The notes beneath the pieces were generated by a model. The model saw only the letters and a list, made by a program, of their open reading frames with translations. It was not told where the DNA came from and did no database searches. Shown piece by piece: positions 18,744-27,391 of a stretch of DNA of 64,000 bases; position 1 is the first letter of the stretch, and every line of letters starts with the position of its first letter. Source of the stretch: Leptotrichia hongkongensis (GTDB taxonomy: Bacteria > Fusobacteriota > Fusobacteriia > Fusobacteriales > Leptotrichiaceae); assembly GCF_007990635.1 (NCBI RefSeq), contig NZ_AP019846.1, positions 930,001-994,000 on the forward strand. Direction: 5' to 3'. A program made the translations under genes and the position numbers.

Positions 18744-19877
18744 ATGAAATTAAAAAGACTTTTGACTACATCTTTTATGGCGGCAGCACTTACAGCAACA
18801 GCTGCAGTTTCAAAAGATAAAGATATTTTACATGATAAGCATATTGTTCAAAATACGAACATTACAGGAGATATGTATAGTGCACAAAATGCATTTGCAG
18901 CAGTTTATGAAAAAGCAAAAGACTCAATTGTAAATATTAGAACGAAGAAAACAATTGTAGTGGAGACATATAATCCACTTGAAGCATTTTTATTTGGGAC
19001 ATCAGGGAGAAGACAGCAAAGACGTGAATCTGGAAGTTTGGGTTCAGGATTTATAATCTCAAGTGATGGATATATGATGACAAATAATCACGTTATTGAT
19101 GGTGCAGATGAAATTTATGTAAAATTATCTGATGGACATGAATATTTGGCAAAATTAGTTGGAACATCACCAGAAGTGGATATTGCAATTTTAAAAGTAA
19201 ACACAAACAGAACTTTCAAACCGCTTAAATTTGCAAACTCAGATAATATCAAAATTGGACATTGGGCGATTGCATTTGGTAATCCATTAGGACTAAACAG
19301 CTCGATGACAGTTGGAGTAGTTGGAGCTTCTGGAAGAAGTTCACTTGGAATTGAACAAGTTGAAAACTTTATTCAGACAGATGCTTCTATTAATCAGGGA
19401 AACAGCGGTGGACCGCTTCTTAACATTAATGGAGATGTTATTGGTGTAAATACTGCCATTTATTCTCCAAATGGTGGAAGTGTTGGGTTAAGTTTTGCAA
19501 TTCCATCAAACTTGGCTGAAAATGTAAGAGATTCAATTATAAAAAACGGAAGATATGAACGTCCATATGTTGGAATTTCTGTATTAGACTTATCGCCTGA
19601 ATTGAAAAAGGCAAGAAAAATTTCTTATTCAACTGGTATCTTAGTTCAACAAGTTTATCCAAATTCTCCAGCAGCAAAATATGGATTAAAAGTTAATGAC
19701 TTAATTCTTGAAATTAACGGAAAACCTATAATATCAGCAGGAGCGTTTATTGGTGAGCTTGCAGCTAAGAAAATAGGAGAAACAGTTAATCTAAAAGTAT
19801 ATTCAAACGGAGCAGAAAAAAATATTTCAATGAAACTGGAATCATTTAATTATCAAAAACAGCAGCAAAGAAGATAA
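18744..19877 (+). CDS. HtrA/Deg family serine protease
   Basis: This periplasmic or surface protease/chaperone handles misfolded envelope proteins. The 377-residue precursor has a signal peptide ending near ATAAVSK. A trypsin-like domain carries the triad His116 (NNHVIDGA), Asp146 (EVDIAILKV) and Ser221 (NQGNSGGPLL), and a single PDZ domain (about 275-370) binds substrates. One PDZ makes it more like DegS or HtrA than two-PDZ DegP, but with a cleavable signal. GAAAGAGGAG precedes the ATG. A strong terminator follows. Confidence 0.9.
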   Translation: MKLKRLLTTSFMAAALTATAAVSKDKDILHDKHIVQNTNITGDMYSAQNAFAAVYEKAKDSIVNIRTKKTIVVETYNPLEAFLFGTSGRRQQRRESGSLGSGFIISSDGYMMTNNHVIDGADEIYVKLSDGHEYLAKLVGTSPEVDIAILKVNTNRTFKPLKFANSDNIKIGHWAIAFGNPLGLNSSMTVGVVGASGRSSLGIEQVENFIQTDASINQGNSGGPLLNINGDVIGVNTAIYSPNGGSVGLSFAIPSNLAENVRDSIIKNGRYERPYVGISVLDLSPELKKARKISYSTGILVQQVYPNSPAAKYGLKVNDLILEINGKPIISAGAFIGELAAKKIGETVNLKVYSNGAEKNISMKLESFNYQKQQQRR

Positions 19878-19899
19878 AAATAATTAAGTTAAAAAAAGT

Positions 19900-19935
19900 A
19901 GGCTTTCTCAAATATTTTGAGTTAGCCTTTTTTCT
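19900..19935 (+). terminator. Terminator after the HtrA gene
   Basis: GGCT-TT-CTCAAA pairs with TTTGAG-TT-AGCC around TAT, followed by six Ts. Confidence 0.8.
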
Positions 19936-20172
19936 TTAAAGTTATTTGTTTTAGGATTTTTAGTAGGTGTTAGCCGTGTCTATTTGAGATATCATTGGAT
20001 GACAGATGTTATTGCTAGTATCATCATTTCTTATTTTATTGCAAAATTTGTGTATAAAAAAATTAACTTCCAGCAGTATAAAGTTCAAATGTATACTGAA
20101 AAAGATGTTAAAATCGAAAAATCAAGAAGAAAAATAGATAATTTAGAGATAGTTTCTTATCAGACAAAATGA
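19936..20172 (+). pseudogene. PAP2-type phosphatase, 3' fragment
   Basis: An open frame from about 19936 reads GFLVGVSRVYLRYHWMTDVIAS, then one hydrophobic segment and a charged tail. The S-R-x5-H-x3-D pattern is motif 3 of PAP2 phosphatases (undecaprenyl-pyrophosphate or lipid phosphatases). Motifs 1 and 2 are missing, and the frame has no room for them because the HtrA terminator lies directly upstream. There is no ribosome site. It is most likely the remnant left after deletion of the 5' part. Confidence 0.75.
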
Positions 20173-20208
20173 GAAAATAATAAAAAATTAAATTTTTATA
20201 GTATTTAG

Positions 20209-20241
20209 AACGGGGAGAAAATTTTATTCTCCTTGTTTTTT
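20209..20241 (+). terminator. Terminator after the PAP2 remnant
   Basis: AACGGGGAGAA (20209-20219) pairs, with two G-T pairs, with TTCTCCTTGTT (20227-20237), followed by a T run. Confidence 0.8.
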
Positions 20242-20316
20242 TATCTATTTTTCCATTGTCATTTTTTGATTTATGAGATATAATAAAATTGATGTTTCTT
20301 GAAAGGAGTTACACCA

Positions 20317-21021
20317 GTGAGTAAATATAAGGAAGTTTATAATGATATAAAGGAAAAGATTACAAATGGGACATTTAAGGCAAGAGAATTTTTAAAAAGC
20401 GAATCTGAACTTGCACGTAAATATTCATATTCAAAAGATACGATAAGAAAAGCCTTGTCAATGCTTGAACTGGATGGATATATTCAGAAAATTAAAGGAA
20501 AAAATTCGATGGTTCTTGAGAATGGAAGATTTAAAAATAGCCTGTCAAATTTACGTACTTCAAAGGAACTGAATCAAATTGAAAATATTAATATAAAAAC
20601 CAATCTCATTGATTTGAGACTCATTCAGGGAGACTCTGAACTTATGAGAATTTTTGAAGTATCTGAAGAAGCTTTGTTTTATAGGGTTTTACGTACAAGA
20701 GTTTTGGATGGGGAAGCGCTTGAATATGAAAAGACTTACTTTGATAAGCGAATTGTACCATTTTTAGATAAAAAAATTGCAGAAAGTTCAATTTACGATT
20801 ATCTTGAAAAAAAATTACATCTAAAAATATCCCATTCACGACGTGATATAAAATTTAGATATGCTACTGAAGATGAAAAAAAATATATGGATTTAAAAGA
20901 TTTTAATCTAGTTGTTGTAATTGAAAGCCATACTTATCTGTCTAATGGAACATTGTTTCAGTATGGCGTAAATTTATATAGGCCAGATAAATTCGTTTTT
21001 TCAACAGTGGCAAAAAGATAG
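20317..21021 (+). CDS. GntR-family transcriptional regulator (HutC/UTRA type)
   Basis: The 234-residue protein has a winged-helix domain at residues 1-70 (SESELARKYSYSKDTIRKALSMLELDGYI) and a UTRA ligand domain at about 85-230 (FYRVLRTRVLDGEALEYEKTYFD). HutC-type GntR proteins sense sugars, amino acids or their phosphates. GTG 20317 is chosen because AAAGGAG is 9 bases away; a TTG further up overlaps that site. It sits 15 bases before the response-regulator gene, so the three regulators look co-transcribed. TreR is a member of this class, but treC is 6 kb away, so that link is only a guess. Confidence 0.87.
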   Translation: MSKYKEVYNDIKEKITNGTFKAREFLKSESELARKYSYSKDTIRKALSMLELDGYIQKIKGKNSMVLENGRFKNSLSNLRTSKELNQIENINIKTNLIDLRLIQGDSELMRIFEVSEEALFYRVLRTRVLDGEALEYEKTYFDKRIVPFLDKKIAESSIYDYLEKKLHLKISHSRRDIKFRYATEDEKKYMDLKDFNLVVVIESHTYLSNGTLFQYGVNLYRPDKFVFSTVAKR

Positions 21022-21036
21022 GCAAGGTGAAAATTT

Positions 21037-21720
21037 GTGAGAATTTTAGTAATTGAAGATGAAAAGAATCTGAATGATATAATTGTAAAAAAGCTAGTAT
21101 CGGAAAAATATTGTGTAGATAGCTGTCTTAATGGAAATGATGCACTGGGATATATTTTTTCTGTTGAATACGATGTTATTATTTCTGATATTATGCTTCC
21201 TGGGATAGATGGATTTGAAATTTTAAGAAGAATAAGGGAGAAAGAAATAAAAACACCGGTTTTACTATTGACTGCAAGAGATGGAATAGAGGACAGGGTA
21301 AAGGGGCTGGACTATGGAGCTGACGATTATTTAGTAAAACCATTTGCTTTTGATGAACTGATGGCAAGAATAAGAGTACTTTTAAGAAGAAATCCGTCAA
21401 CTAACAATTCCAATGCAAGTAATATATTCTCAATTGCAAATTTAACAGTAAATTGCAACTCTCACGATGTTTTTCGAGATAAAACGCCGATAAAGCTGTC
21501 AACTAGAGAATTTACAATTTTGGAATATATGATTAGAAATAAGGAGCGTGTGCTTTCGAGAGAACAAATTGAGCAGCATATATGGAATTATGACTATGAA
21601 GGCGGTACAAACGTGATAGATGTCTATATCAGATATTTAAGAAGAAAAATTGACAAGGATTTTGAACCTAAACTAATTCATACAATTCGTGGAGTCGGCT
21701 ATGTGCTAAAGGCTGAATAG
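21037..21720 (+). CDS. OmpR/PhoB-family response regulator
   Basis: The 227-residue two-domain regulator has a receiver domain with the phospho-acceptor Asp51 (VIISDIMLPGIDG) and the conserved lysine in YLVKPFAFDEL. A C-terminal winged helix (about 130-225) carries REFTILEYMIRNKERVLSREQIEQHIW and GTNVIDVYIRYLRRKID. It starts at GTG behind AAGGTG. It is followed after 37 bases by its histidine kinase. The target is probably the PepSY genes downstream, as in many regulator-kinase-PepSY clusters. Confidence 0.92.
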   Translation: MRILVIEDEKNLNDIIVKKLVSEKYCVDSCLNGNDALGYIFSVEYDVIISDIMLPGIDGFEILRRIREKEIKTPVLLLTARDGIEDRVKGLDYGADDYLVKPFAFDELMARIRVLLRRNPSTNNSNASNIFSIANLTVNCNSHDVFRDKTPIKLSTREFTILEYMIRNKERVLSREQIEQHIWNYDYEGGTNVIDVYIRYLRRKIDKDFEPKLIHTIRGVGYVLKAE

Positions 21721-21757
21721 GTTTTAAATCTTAAATAAAAAGGAATAAAAATAAACA

Positions 21758-23113
21758 ATGAAAAGATTTTTTAATAACAGTTCAATAAAGTTAAAAATTG
21801 GTTTATGGTACATGGGAATTATGATTTTGCTTGTCTTTTCATCACTGGCTATAGTTTTTTATATCAGTGAAAATATTATCCATTCAAGTGTACGAACTTA
21901 TCTAAAAGATGTAGTAATTCATAGGATTGATTATTTAACTATAAAAAATGGAGAAATTATAATTGACAGCAACTTTGATACAATGATTCAGAATGTAGAA
22001 ATTGCCATTTATGACAAGGATTTCAAATTCCTTTATGGAAATTCACCAAATGGATTTGAGATGGATAATAGGAAGTCAAAGGATGATAAAATTATGATTA
22101 TTAGAAGCAATAATCAGAAATGGTATGTCTATAATAAGACAATTGAACTTGGAGATTATGGAAAAGTATGGATTCGAGGAGTAATGCCTAATATTGGGCA
22201 ATCAAGTGCCATTGAAACAGTTATTCAGATTTCCTTTGTAATTTTACCATTTTTTCTTATACTTTCAGCAATTGGAGGCTATATTATTACAAAAAATGCC
22301 TTTACGCCAATTGAAAAGATTAGAAGAATTGCAGAAAAAATCAATGAAGGAAACGACTTGTCACAGCGAATAAATCTTGGAAAAGGCGATGATGAGCTTC
22401 ACACACTTGCAAATACTTTCGATGTAATGTTCGATAGGCTTCAGACATCTTTTGAAAATGAAATTCAGTTTACTTCGGATGTTTCGCATGAATTAAGAAC
22501 TCCGATTACAGTAATTTTGACACAGGCAGAGTACGGGAAAGACTCAATAAGTTCAGTCGAAGATGCACAAAAATCCTTTGGAATTATTGAAAAAGAAGGG
22601 CAAAAAATGTCAAAACTGGTCTCACAATTATTAACTTTGGCGAGAATGGAACGAGGAAGACAAAAACTGAATATCGAAAACATCAATTTAAGTGAATTGC
22701 TAGAAATTATTATTGAAACTCAGACGTTAAGTGCAAAGACTAAAAATATAAAATTTGTTACAAAAATAATGCCTGAAATTTATGCAAATATTGATGAGAT
22801 GATGATTATGCGAGTTTTTACAAATCTAATTTCAAATGCAATTTCGTATGGAAAGCAGAACGGAACAATTACAGTTGAATTATTTCTTCAAGAAAATAGG
22901 ATTGTTAGTAAAATTTCAGATGATGGAATAGGCATTTCGGAAGACAAGCTAGATAAGATATGGCTAAGATTTTATCAAGTAGATCCGTCTAAAAATGGTG
23001 ATAATTCAGGGCTTGGACTTTCTATGGTAAAAAAAATTATAGAACTGCATAAAGGAGAGGTTTTTGTAGAAAGTGAACTTGGGAAAGGTACAACTTTTAC
23101 AATAATTTTATAA
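21758..23113 (+). CDS. Sensor histidine kinase
   Basis: The 451-residue inner-membrane kinase has membrane segments at about 16-37 and 155-177 around a periplasmic sensor of roughly 115 residues, then a HAMP domain (about 178-232). His244 is in the dimerisation motif SDVSHELRTPI, and a complete ATPase domain has NLISNAISYG (N box), ISDDGIGI (G1) and GLGLSMVKKI (G2). It forms a pair with the preceding response regulator. The signal is unknown. Confidence 0.92.
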   Translation: MKRFFNNSSIKLKIGLWYMGIMILLVFSSLAIVFYISENIIHSSVRTYLKDVVIHRIDYLTIKNGEIIIDSNFDTMIQNVEIAIYDKDFKFLYGNSPNGFEMDNRKSKDDKIMIIRSNNQKWYVYNKTIELGDYGKVWIRGVMPNIGQSSAIETVIQISFVILPFFLILSAIGGYIITKNAFTPIEKIRRIAEKINEGNDLSQRINLGKGDDELHTLANTFDVMFDRLQTSFENEIQFTSDVSHELRTPITVILTQAEYGKDSISSVEDAQKSFGIIEKEGQKMSKLVSQLLTLARMERGRQKLNIENINLSELLEIIIETQTLSAKTKNIKFVTKIMPEIYANIDEMMIMRVFTNLISNAISYGKQNGTITVELFLQENRIVSKISDDGIGISEDKLDKIWLRFYQVDPSKNGDNSGLGLSMVKKIIELHKGEVFVESELGKGTTFTIIL

Positions 23114-23498
23114 AATCTGAAAGAATTAAAAAAATTTACATTCTAAAATACCGATGAATAGCGAATAATATACAAAACTGAAAAAAATTTTTAAAAAATT
23201 AAAAGTTCTCATTTTTCTTTAATGTTTATATGATACTATTATTTTGTAAGAAAGTGTGATACTTTTATAGCTCAACTTTAGTATCAAACTTATCTTACTC
23301 AAGTAGAAATAGTGCTTTAGATGGAATAATTTAAGTTTTTGTGTGAAAAATGAAAAAATTATGTAGAACTATGAAGAAAGGAGAAATGTTAAAAAATATT
23401 TATTTAAATTTTATTTTAGTAATTGTATATTATGAAGAAAAAAGTGGTAAATATTAGATACGTAAACATATTATTTAGAAAGAAAGGGATGATAGACT
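23114..23498. other. Intergenic region with repeated TGATACT sites
   Basis: In these 385 bases TGATACT occurs near 23231 and 23258 and in inverted form (AGTATCA) near 23281. The last two could form a hairpin or mark a regulator site ahead of the PepSY genes. One very short frame with a good ribosome site is listed separately. Confidence 0.4.
23386..23457 (+). CDS. Possible 23-residue small protein
   Basis: ATG 23386 follows AAAGGAGAA at good spacing and encodes a 23-residue, mostly hydrophobic peptide (MLKNIYLNFILVIVYYEEKSGKY). The ribosome site is strong, but nothing else supports expression. It may be chance. Confidence 0.25.
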   Translation: MLKNIYLNFILVIVYYEEKSGKY

Positions 23499-23780
23499 GT
23501 GAAATCTAGATTTTTGAAGATGATATTAGTCGGAATATTATTAATCAATTTTCAAAGTTTTTCAGGTGTAAAGGAAAGAAAAAAAATTACTGGAATTAAA
23601 GCAAAACAAATAGCCTTAACTAAAGTCCCAGGAGCAACATTTGCAAACGTTCTTGAATTTGATTCAGAGAGTGATAAATCATATAAAGGACAGATTAGTT
23701 ATAGAGGTGTTGTATACAATTTCGAAATAGATGTTTACACAGGGAAAATAATAAATTGGAGTGAAGAAAATAATAAATAA
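23499..23780 (+). CDS. PepSY-domain secreted protein 1
   Basis: This 93-residue precursor starts at GTG, has a signal peptide ending near FQSFSG, and has a single PepSY domain: ITGIKAKQIALTKVPGATFANVLEFD, split as helix then strand, and YNFEIDVYTGKIINW. PepSY domains often inhibit proteases or act in envelope sensing. It is followed by a second PepSY gene 24 bases on, and both lie behind a two-component system, a common pairing. Confidence 0.82.
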   Translation: MKSRFLKMILVGILLINFQSFSGVKERKKITGIKAKQIALTKVPGATFANVLEFDSESDKSYKGQISYRGVVYNFEIDVYTGKIINWSEENNK

Positions 23781-23804
23781 AAAAGAGTTTATGGAGAAAA
23801 TAAT

Positions 23805-24158
23805 ATGATAAAAATAAAAAAAATAGGATGTTTTAATTATGCAATTACTTTAGTAACATTTCTTCTTTCTATCAATTTTTTGGTAAAAGGAAATAATATT
23901 GAATACAAGACGGAAGTAAAATTAACCCCAAAAGTGAATATAAAAACTTCCGATACACAAATTACACCAAATAAAGCAAAATCAATTGCGTTAGGACACG
24001 CTGGAGTTTCAGAGACAGCAGCTAATTTTAAAAAAATAAAACTAGACAATAAAAATGGAAAAGCTGTTTATGAAATAGAATTTATTGCGAATAATTCCAG
24101 ATATGAACTCAGCATTGATGCTGGAAATGGTTCGGTTATAAAATTTGAAAAAAGATAA
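23805..24158 (+). CDS. PepSY-domain secreted protein 2
   Basis: This 117-residue precursor has an N-terminal hydrophobic segment (about 12-27, probably a signal peptide) and a C-terminal PepSY domain (ITPNKAKSIALGHAGVSET, then YEIEFIANNSRYELSIDAGNGSVIKFE). It resembles its neighbour only in the domain. GGAGAA lies before the ATG, and a terminator follows 10 bases after its stop, which closes the regulator-kinase-PepSY group. Confidence 0.82.
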   Translation: MIKIKKIGCFNYAITLVTFLLSINFLVKGNNIEYKTEVKLTPKVNIKTSDTQITPNKAKSIALGHAGVSETAANFKKIKLDNKNGKAVYEIEFIANNSRYELSIDAGNGSVIKFEKR

Positions 24159-24167
24159 AATAAAAAC

Positions 24168-24210
24168 AAAGACTATATGGAAAATTAATAATAACCTATA
24201 TAGTCTTTTT
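24168..24210 (+). terminator. Terminator after the PepSY genes
   Basis: AAAGACTATATGG pairs with CCTATATAGTCTTT (one bulged base), followed by Ts. Confidence 0.8.
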
Positions 24211-24331
24211 ATAATATTTAAATTTTATGGTGTTTTGTACTATTTACTATTTAAATAGTAAAAATCAGAAAATTCATGAAACTAAAGCCTTTTTTATATG
24301 GAGCTATTAAAATATCTTTTAATTAAATTCG

Positions 24332-24562
24332 ATCATTAAGTATCCGTATAAGAGATTTTTATTTAGATTTTAAAAAATTGCTTATTATTAATAAATATTT
24401 TTTCATAATTCTATGTTTTTTCTTTTTATATAAGCAAGGGAAATCAATCGCCATTTCCCTTGCAACCCTGGCTTGTCTAAGCATTTTTTTGAAATAAAAA
24501 CGAAACTCGCTAACGCTCAGACAGTCGTTTTCATTCCAAAAAAATCACGACATTCTATACTA
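24332..24562 (+). repeat. Structured intergenic element, copy 3
   Basis: The 5' AT-rich flank with TTAATAAATATTTTTT is followed by a perfect first hairpin, GCAAGGGAAAT/ATTTCCCTTGC (24434-24463), then AACCCTGGCTTGTCTAAGC. The second hairpin is ATTTTTTTG-A-AAT-A-AAAACGA paired with TCGTTTT-C-ATT-C-CAAAAAAAT around the loop ACTCGCTAACGCTCAGACAG. The element ends at TATACTA (24556-24562). Stem sequence differs from copy 1 while pairing is kept. It shares a 921-base gene-free stretch with copy 4. Confidence 0.78.
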
Positions 24563-24714
24563 AATTATATAGATTATTATATTTAAATTTTAGGCTTTTA
24601 CATTTGAAAAATATTAAATAAGCAAAATTTCGTTAAAGGAAAAATAACTAAATACGAAAGTATTTCTTTCGCCATAATTTTTATAATGATAAAACTTATT
24701 TATGTTAAAATAAC

Positions 24715-24930
24715 TTTTGTTTGCGAAAGTGAGCGTAGTTTTACCAAGCGAGTTTTATTTTTTCTTTATAAGAAAGTTTTGCGTAAGCGGGGTTGTAAGA
24801 GCATGGCGTTTGATGCCCTTACGTTACAAAAAAATTGAATAAAAAAATAGAAAAACTATTACTAATCATAATACTTATAAATTAAATTATAAAAGTTCTT
24901 AAGATGGATACTTAAAAATTAATTGTATGA
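24715..24930 (-). repeat. Structured intergenic element, copy 4 (diverged)
   Basis: On the minus strand, GTAAGGGCAT/ATGCTCTTAC (24795-24822) forms the first hairpin and is followed by AACCCCGCTTACGC. Further on come ACTCGCT and TACGCTCA, separated by nine extra bases. A flanking TTAAGTATCC matches copy 3. It faces copy 3 in the same gap, so the pair is convergent. Confidence 0.6.
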
Positions 24931-25079
24931 TTTGATTACTACTTTTTAATGGTATTTAGCATTAAATAATAAAGCAGAATTATTATAAGTTCTTTTTTTC
25001 AAGGTTAAATAGTTTATCAGTTAAATAAAAGATAATTTTTTTGAAAAGAGCTTTATATTAATCTTATTCTAGCTGTAAA

Positions 25080-26024
25080 TTACATCATTCCAAGATAGGC
25101 AGCACCTAAAATTCCTGCATCATTTCCAAGAGTTGCTGTGACAATTTTTAGATTTTCCAAAATTGATGGAAATGCTACATCTTTTAATTTTTCTTTCACA
25201 CGATCAAACAGGAAATCTCCAGCAAGAGCAACTCCTCCACCTACAACAACAATTTCAGGATCTAGTATGCTAAGCAGATTTCCAATTCCTAATGCTAATT
25301 TTTCCGCTTCATAATCCACAATATCAATTGAGAATTCATCACCTTTTCTAGCAGCATCAAATACATCCTTTGCTTCTAAATCTCTACCTTTTGTCATTTC
25401 ATAAAGCAGGTTTTGTTTATTTACTGCAAGACGGCTTTTTGCTTCACGGATTATTCCAGTAGCAGAAGCGTATGCTTCCCAGCATCCTTTTTGTCCACAT
25501 CCGCATAGTTTTCCATTTGGCTCAATTTTAATATGTCCAACTTCTCCACCTGCTCCGTGTTCTCCACTTACAAGTTTTCCGTCAACAATAATTCCACCAC
25601 CAATTCCAGTTCCTACAGCAAGCCCTAATACATTTTTATATCCTTGCGCAGCACCTTTCCACATTTCTCCAAGTGTAATAACATTAACATCATTATCAAC
25701 TTTTACTGGTTTACCAAGATTTTTTTCAAATTCCAATGCCAAATCCATCCCATGTTTCCAAGGGAAATTTGCCCAAAACTTAACAACTCTGGAATTTAAC
25801 ACGGGTCCTGGTACTCCAACACCAACTGAGACAACATTATCAAAATTAACATTAGTTCCTTCAATTTGAGTAATAAGAATTTTTGACAATCTTTGAATTG
25901 TTTCAGAAAAACCTTCCATTGAATCAGTTTTTACGATGGTTGTAAAAATGATATTCCCTTTTTCATCAACAAGTCCAATTTTTGTATTAGTTCCTCCCAA
26001 ATCAATTCCTACATAATATTTCAT
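25080..26024 (-). CDS. ROK-family glucokinase
   Basis: This enzyme phosphorylates glucose (or a related sugar) with ATP in the cytoplasm. The 314-residue protein has the phosphate loop GIDLGGTNTKIGLVD, the catalytic aspartate in VDNDVNVITLGE, the glycine-rich GLAVGTGIGGGIIV, EHGAGGEVGHIKI, and the ROK zinc site CGCGQKGCWE. The last marks it as a kinase rather than a repressor, since there is no DNA-binding domain. AGGAGG lies before the ATG. It is single and divergent from trpS, with an extended -10 (TGATATAAT) upstream on the minus strand. Confidence 0.9.
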   Translation of the reverse strand: MKYYVGIDLGGTNTKIGLVDEKGNIIFTTIVKTDSMEGFSETIQRLSKILITQIEGTNVNFDNVVSVGVGVPGPVLNSRVVKFWANFPWKHGMDLALEFEKNLGKPVKVDNDVNVITLGEMWKGAAQGYKNVLGLAVGTGIGGGIIVDGKLVSGEHGAGGEVGHIKIEPNGKLCGCGQKGCWEAYASATGIIREAKSRLAVNKQNLLYEMTKGRDLEAKDVFDAARKGDEFSIDIVDYEAEKLALGIGNLLSILDPEIVVVGGGVALAGDFLFDRVKEKLKDVAFPSILENLKIVTATLGNDAGILGAAYLGMM

Positions 26025-26130
26025 ATTTCCTCCTAAGTACAGTTATTTATATAACACATAGCAAAACATCTTTAAAATTAATTATTATATCAATATAAGT
26101 TTACCTTATTTCTTATATTTTTTCAATATT

Positions 26131-26158
26131 TTACAAAAATTTTTTTTAATGATATAAT
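26131..26158 (+). promoter_or_regulatory. Promoter of trpS
   Basis: TTACAA at 26131-26136, 16 bases, then TGATATAAT with the -10 at 26153-26158. The leader is about 140 nt, with no T-box hallmarks. Confidence 0.6.
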
Positions 26159-26305
26159 GTAAATATGTTTTGTAAAGAAAAAGGATATGTTTGATAATCT
26201 AATTTTTAAATTGAATACTTGTGGATAGATAATGGTATTTTAAAAGAATATAAAACAAAATTAAGTTATTGGACAAATTTAATAATATAAATTATGGAGG
26301 TTTTT

Positions 26306-27280
26306 ATGAGAAGCTTATCGGGAATACAGCCCAGCGGAATTTTACATATTGGAAATTATTTTGGTGCCATTAAACAGTTTGTAGAGCTGCAGGATGAATA
26401 TGAAGGTTTTTATTTTTTAGCAAATTATCATGCTTTGACGTCTTCACCAAAAGGTAAGGATTTAAAGGCTAATACGATTGGTGTAATTTTGGACTATTTG
26501 GCTTTGGGGCTGAATCCTGAAAAATCAACATTGTTTTTGCAGTCGGATGTGCCTGAACATGCAGAATTATCTTGGATTTTGTCAAATATTGCTCCAATGG
26601 GGCTACTAGAAAGAGCTCATTCGTACAAGGACAAAGTTGCGAAGGGAATTAAGCCAAATGTGGGACTTTTTACTTATCCAATACTTATGGCCGCTGACAT
26701 TTTAATGTATTCGCCAGATATTGTGCCTGTTGGAAAGGATCAGAAGCAGCATTTGGAAATGACTCGTGATATTGCAACTAAATTTAACGAAACTTACGAC
26801 AAGGAAGTATTTAAATTGCCAAAAGAGAAAATCGTTGAAAATGTAGCTACTGTCCCTGGAACAGATGGTGATAAAATGAGCAAGTCCTATGGAAATGTAA
26901 TAAATATGTTTGGTTCAAAAAAAGCATTAAAAAAACAGATAATGAGCATTGTAACAGATTCAACACCTTTAGAGGAACCAAAAGATCCTGATAACAATAT
27001 CACAAAATTATATGCTCTTTTTGCAACAGAAACGGAAGTAGAAGTATTAAAGGAAAAATTCAGAACAGGAAACTTTGGATATGGACACGCTAAAAATGAA
27101 TTGTTTGACAAATTTATGGATTATTTTTCACCATTTCAGAAAAAAAGAGAAGAACTGGAAAATAATATGGACTATGTATACCAAATTTTGCAAGAAGGTG
27201 CAAATAAGGCTAGAAGCATTGCAACTGAGAAAATGGATGAAGTTAGAGATGTAGTGGGGCTTTTGAAGAAAAATTATTAG
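26306..27280 (+). CDS. trpS: Tryptophan-tRNA ligase
   Basis: TrpRS charges tRNA-Trp with tryptophan. The 324-residue class I synthetase has GILHIGNYFGA (HIGH motif), GVKPNVGLFTYPILMAADIL in its variant form, KDQKQHLEMTRDIA and the signature DKMSKSYGN. ATG 26306 is chosen because the ATG at 26294 overlaps the ribosome site TGGAGG, the same arrangement seen at dapF. A terminator follows. The length is typical for bacterial TrpRS (about 325-340). Confidence 0.94.
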   Translation: MRSLSGIQPSGILHIGNYFGAIKQFVELQDEYEGFYFLANYHALTSSPKGKDLKANTIGVILDYLALGLNPEKSTLFLQSDVPEHAELSWILSNIAPMGLLERAHSYKDKVAKGIKPNVGLFTYPILMAADILMYSPDIVPVGKDQKQHLEMTRDIATKFNETYDKEVFKLPKEKIVENVATVPGTDGDKMSKSYGNVINMFGSKKALKKQIMSIVTDSTPLEEPKDPDNNITKLYALFATETEVEVLKEKFRTGNFGYGHAKNELFDKFMDYFSPFQKKREELENNMDYVYQILQEGANKARSIATEKMDEVRDVVGLLKKNY

Positions 27281-27316
27281 TGATTTTGTTTGAAAAGTTT
27301 TATTTTAATTATAAAG

Positions 27317-27343
27317 AAAAGGCACGTTTAAGTGTCTTTTTTA
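27317..27343 (+). terminator. Terminator after trpS
   Basis: AAAGGCAC pairs over eight positions with GTGTCTTT around a short loop, followed by more Ts. Confidence 0.75.
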
Positions 27344-27391
27344 GCTTTAAAAATTTTGCGATGATATTCATAAAACAGGAGGCAGAATCGA

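Noticed and set aside
26159-26305. T-box riboswitch ahead of trpS
   Set aside because: No T-box sequence, specifier stem or terminator could be found in the leader.
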